Origin: Bacteroidota bacterium
GTDB taxonomy: Bacteria > Bacteroidota > Bacteroidia > Bacteroidales > VadinHA17
Direction: 5' to 3'
Length of the DNA: 64,000 nucleotides
NCBI GenBank assembly: GCA_029547705.1
Contig: JAKPOU010000020.1
Coordinates: 30,477 to 94,476 of the forward strand
Shown here: piece after piece, positions 62,609 through 64,000 of the stretch
How the letters are laid out: the number at the start of each line of letters is the position of its first letter
Numbering within the stretch: the stretch's first letter is position 1
Made by a program: the position numbers and the translations under genes
Notes under the pieces: model-generated
What the model was told of the DNA's origin: nothing
Seen by the model: only the letters and a program-made list of their open reading frames with translations
Databases searched by the model: none

Positions 62609-62639
62609 TTGAGCAAAAATAAAAAAATTTCTATCTTCG
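62609..62639 (+). promoter_or_regulatory. Promoter for the sugar transferase
   Basis: TTG (62609-62611), a 20-base spacer and TATCTTCG (62632-62639, one mismatch). The TTG has been a possible start codon of the ORF; its role as -33 makes this unlikely. Confidence 0.5.
62614..62621 (-). promoter_or_regulatory. -7 promoter element for pcm
   Basis: Reads TATTTTTG on the minus strand, 29 bases before the pcm ATG. It lies inside the spacer of the divergent promoter, so the two could compete. Confidence 0.4.
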
Positions 62640-62662
62640 CCGGCAATAAATGTCCGGAACAT

Positions 62663-63316
62663 GTGAATGCATCCGTACGGGAAAGACCTGAAAATATAGA
62701 AACAAACGAAAATACTGACCCTGGCAGGACAAGAGCGAATGAACTGATCAGTCGGATCGCCGGCATCCTGATATCCCTGACTGCATTATGTGTATTGAGT
62801 CCACTGATAATAATCCTTTCATTCCTGATAAAAGTATCAGGCAAAGGTCCCGTTATATATTCCCAGGACAGGATAGGAAAAAACGGCAAACCCTTTGTCA
62901 TTTATAAGTTCCGTTCCATGGTCTTCAACGCAGAAACGGGTCTTCCAAGACTCTCATGTTCAAATGAGGAAAGGATTACCCGTATCGGAAAATTCCTGAG
63001 AAAATACCGGATTGACGAAATCCCAAATTTCATAAATGTTATAAAGGGAGACATGTCGATAGTCGGGCCCCGGCCGGAAAGAAAATTTTTCATTGACCAG
63101 ATCATGGAAAGGAATCCTGCATTTTCGGAACTTCTCAGAATAAAGCCCGGTATCACTTCATGGGGACAGGTTAAATACGGTTATGCCTCGGATGTTGATC
63201 AGATGCTGGAAAGACTTGAATATGACCTCTATTACATCCGTAATAAGTCGCTGTTCCTTGATATAAAGATATTATTCTGCACAACCGGTACTATTCTCAA
63301 AGGCAAGGGACTTTAA
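62663..63316 (+). CDS. Undecaprenyl-phosphate sugar-phosphate transferase (WcaJ/PglC type)
   Basis: Transfers a sugar-1-phosphate from UDP-sugar to undecaprenyl phosphate, the first step of O-antigen or capsule repeat synthesis. About 217 aa from a GTG at 62663 (an in-frame TTG at 62609 is inside a promoter). One membrane segment (about 28-55, GILISLTALCVLSPLIIILS), then the catalytic motifs IYSQDRIGKNGKPFVIYKFRSM-type region and RKYRIDEIPNFINVIKGDMS, VGPRPE. It is a monotopic small-type enzyme without the N-terminal CoA-binding-like domain. No further polysaccharide genes follow. Confidence 0.9.
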   Translation: MNASVRERPENIETNENTDPGRTRANELISRIAGILISLTALCVLSPLIIILSFLIKVSGKGPVIYSQDRIGKNGKPFVIYKFRSMVFNAETGLPRLSCSNEERITRIGKFLRKYRIDEIPNFINVIKGDMSIVGPRPERKFFIDQIMERNPAFSELLRIKPGITSWGQVKYGYASDVDQMLERLEYDLYYIRNKSLFLDIKILFCTTGTILKGKGL

Positions 63317-63327
63317 GAATCAGATTT

Positions 63328-63651
63328 TCAATTCCGGTCCTTTATTTTCTTCAGATATTCAGCAGGCACGTTTAAGAATTCCTGATAACTATGAGGGCCC
63401 GGAGGACCTTCATTAAGCTCTGAGTGAGCAGCAATCCGGATTGTAACCTGCCCATCAGTTATTACTCTGCCAGAAACCGTATCACCCGAATTAAAGCACT
63501 TTTCTCTGATTCCGACAACTCCGCCAACAGTCACCATATCACAGTATGGTTTTATGAAGACATAGCTGTTCTCTTTTCCGGATTTATTCTTTTCACAGTT
63601 GATAAATCCGATAAGAAAAAAAAAGAGTGTAAGAAGTTTAAGTGTTTTCAT
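63328..63651 (-). CDS. Small lipoprotein of unknown function
   Basis: 107 aa. Lipoprotein signal with Cys19 (GFINC), then a beta-rich domain (VFIKPYCDMV, then VTIRIAAHSELNEG) with two further cysteines at about 37 and 52, which could pair. No family recognised. The composition is slightly more AT-rich than its neighbours. Convergent with the sugar transferase, 11 bases apart. Confidence 0.65.
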   Translation of the reverse strand: MKTLKLLTLFFFLIGFINCEKNKSGKENSYVFIKPYCDMVTVGGVVGIREKCFNSGDTVSGRVITDGQVTIRIAAHSELNEGPPGPHSYQEFLNVPAEYLKKIKDRN

Positions 63652-63873
63652 AATAATATTGTGTTAAAGAAAGGTTGACAATTTCCACAACGCGGATATT
63701 TTTTTGTCCGGACGGCTTTTCAATTACAGCATGATACTGACTTCCCTGCTCTTTTTTATATATACGCTTTTACCGGTTAAAACGCTGCAACATTATTAAG
63801 CCTTTTTGTATGAATTACATGGTTTACCGGTTAAATTTTATAATAAACTCTACGGCATAAAACCTCTTTAGTG
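63652..63873. other. AT-rich gap with a repeated 13-mer
   Basis: 222 bases between the small lipoprotein gene and the next minus-strand gene's 3' end. AT-rich; contains two exact copies of a 13-bp sequence around ACCGGT (listed separately). No ORF is convincing. Confidence 0.35.
63769..63835. repeat. Two exact 13-bp direct repeats
   Basis: TTTACCGGTTAAA at 63769-63781 and again at 63823-63835, 54 bases apart (near-palindromic around ACCGGT). They lie upstream of the small lipoprotein gene on the minus strand and could be operator sites. Confidence 0.45.
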
Positions 63874-64000
63874 TTATTCAACCACGAATGTCGTGCTGTA
63901 TTCTTCCTCTCCTGTCTTCAGGTTTACATAGTATATACCCCTTTGCCATCCCGATACATTTATCTTTATCTCCTTGTAATTATACCTGTTAACAAAAACA
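63874..64000 (-). CDS. C-terminal end of a T9SS-secreted protein (partial)
   Basis: The minus strand is open from the right edge to a TAA at 63874, giving 41 residues that end VSGWQRGIYYVNLKTGEEEY and STTFVVE. The pattern GIYYVNLKTG...TFVV is the end of a type A T9SS C-terminal sorting domain. The gene body lies beyond the window, so the cargo cannot be named. Confidence 0.7.
   Translation of the reverse strand, partial: VFVNRYNYKEIKINVSGWQRGIYYVNLKTGEEEYSTTFVVE

Noticed and set aside
1..64000. Mobile elements, prophage, CRISPR arrays or defence islands
   Set aside because: No transposase, integrase, cas, restriction or toxin-antitoxin gene and no regularly spaced repeats were seen; gene content is conserved core and envelope functions.

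Overview
This 64 kb window looks like chromosomal core DNA from a member of the Bacteroidota, probably of the Bacteroidales/Marinilabiliales type and not a classic gut Bacteroides. The signs are: -7 promoter elements of the form TAnnTTTG upstream of many genes; a MurF-alanine racemase fusion; GldB and a PorT-like barrel; type IX secretion (T9SS) C-terminal sorting domains; DUF1573, DUF4369-thioredoxin and DUF5686 proteins; an ECF sigma factor paired with an anti-sigma/outer-membrane-barrel protein; and a futalosine-route menaquinone gene (mqnE). I see no tRNA, rRNA, CRISPR array, insertion sequence or prophage. Genes are tightly packed on both strands in many short operons. Layout: 1-8.1 kb holds the 3' part of a lipoprotein S9 dipeptidyl-peptidase, miaA, smpB, and the minus-strand unit lytic transglycosylase-uvrA-LOG protein. 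8.1-14.1 kb holds ECF sigma plus its trans-envelope partner, and a znuA-znuC-znuB-lpdA unit. 14.3-24.5 kb holds two M14 carboxypeptidase-like secreted proteins, a coiled-coil secreted protein, a two-component system, a lipoprotein thioredoxin, meaB and a DUF1573 protein. 24.7-32 kb holds a large propeller/barrel protein, a two-cluster ferredoxin, gldB, a PorT-like barrel and nadE. 32-42.3 kb holds tdk-murF/alr, an uncharacterised protein with rsmI and a DUF5686 protein, dnaB and ispE. 42.2-55.3 kb holds a biotin carrier plus carboxyltransferase pair, tgt-lptF/G, a glycosyltransferase-sigma-rsmG unit, rpmH, mqnE, a PASTA protein, a T9SS cargo protein, rluD and ddl. 55.4-64 kb holds a lipoprotein oxidoreductase, a URO-D family protein, gcvP, pcm with a metallo-beta-lactamase-fold hydrolase, a sugar transferase, a small lipoprotein and the 3' end of another T9SS cargo gene. 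Several genes cooperate: Alr, Ddl and MurF make and use D-Ala-D-Ala; the lytic transglycosylase remodels peptidoglycan; GldB, the PorT-like barrel and the sorting-domain proteins belong to gliding/T9SS biology; Lpd and GcvP are both parts of the glycine cleavage system; MeaB and the biotin-dependent carboxyltransferase pair point to methylmalonyl-CoA/propionate metabolism. I did not find a clear new multi-gene system. The points most worth a second look are: (1) a secreted M14 paralogue whose zinc-binding HxxE is rewritten as ExxH and which has also lost the third zinc ligand and the catalytic Glu; (2) a glutamine-dependent-type NAD synthetase whose glutaminase nucleophile Cys is Gly; (3) three direct repeats at exact 11-bp spacing upstream of an OmpR-type two-component operon, between two divergent promoters; (4) an anti-sigma protein fused to an outer-membrane barrel; (5) a Tgt without its zinc cysteines. 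Start codons were re-chosen for about ten genes from signal peptides, family lengths and promoter positions.
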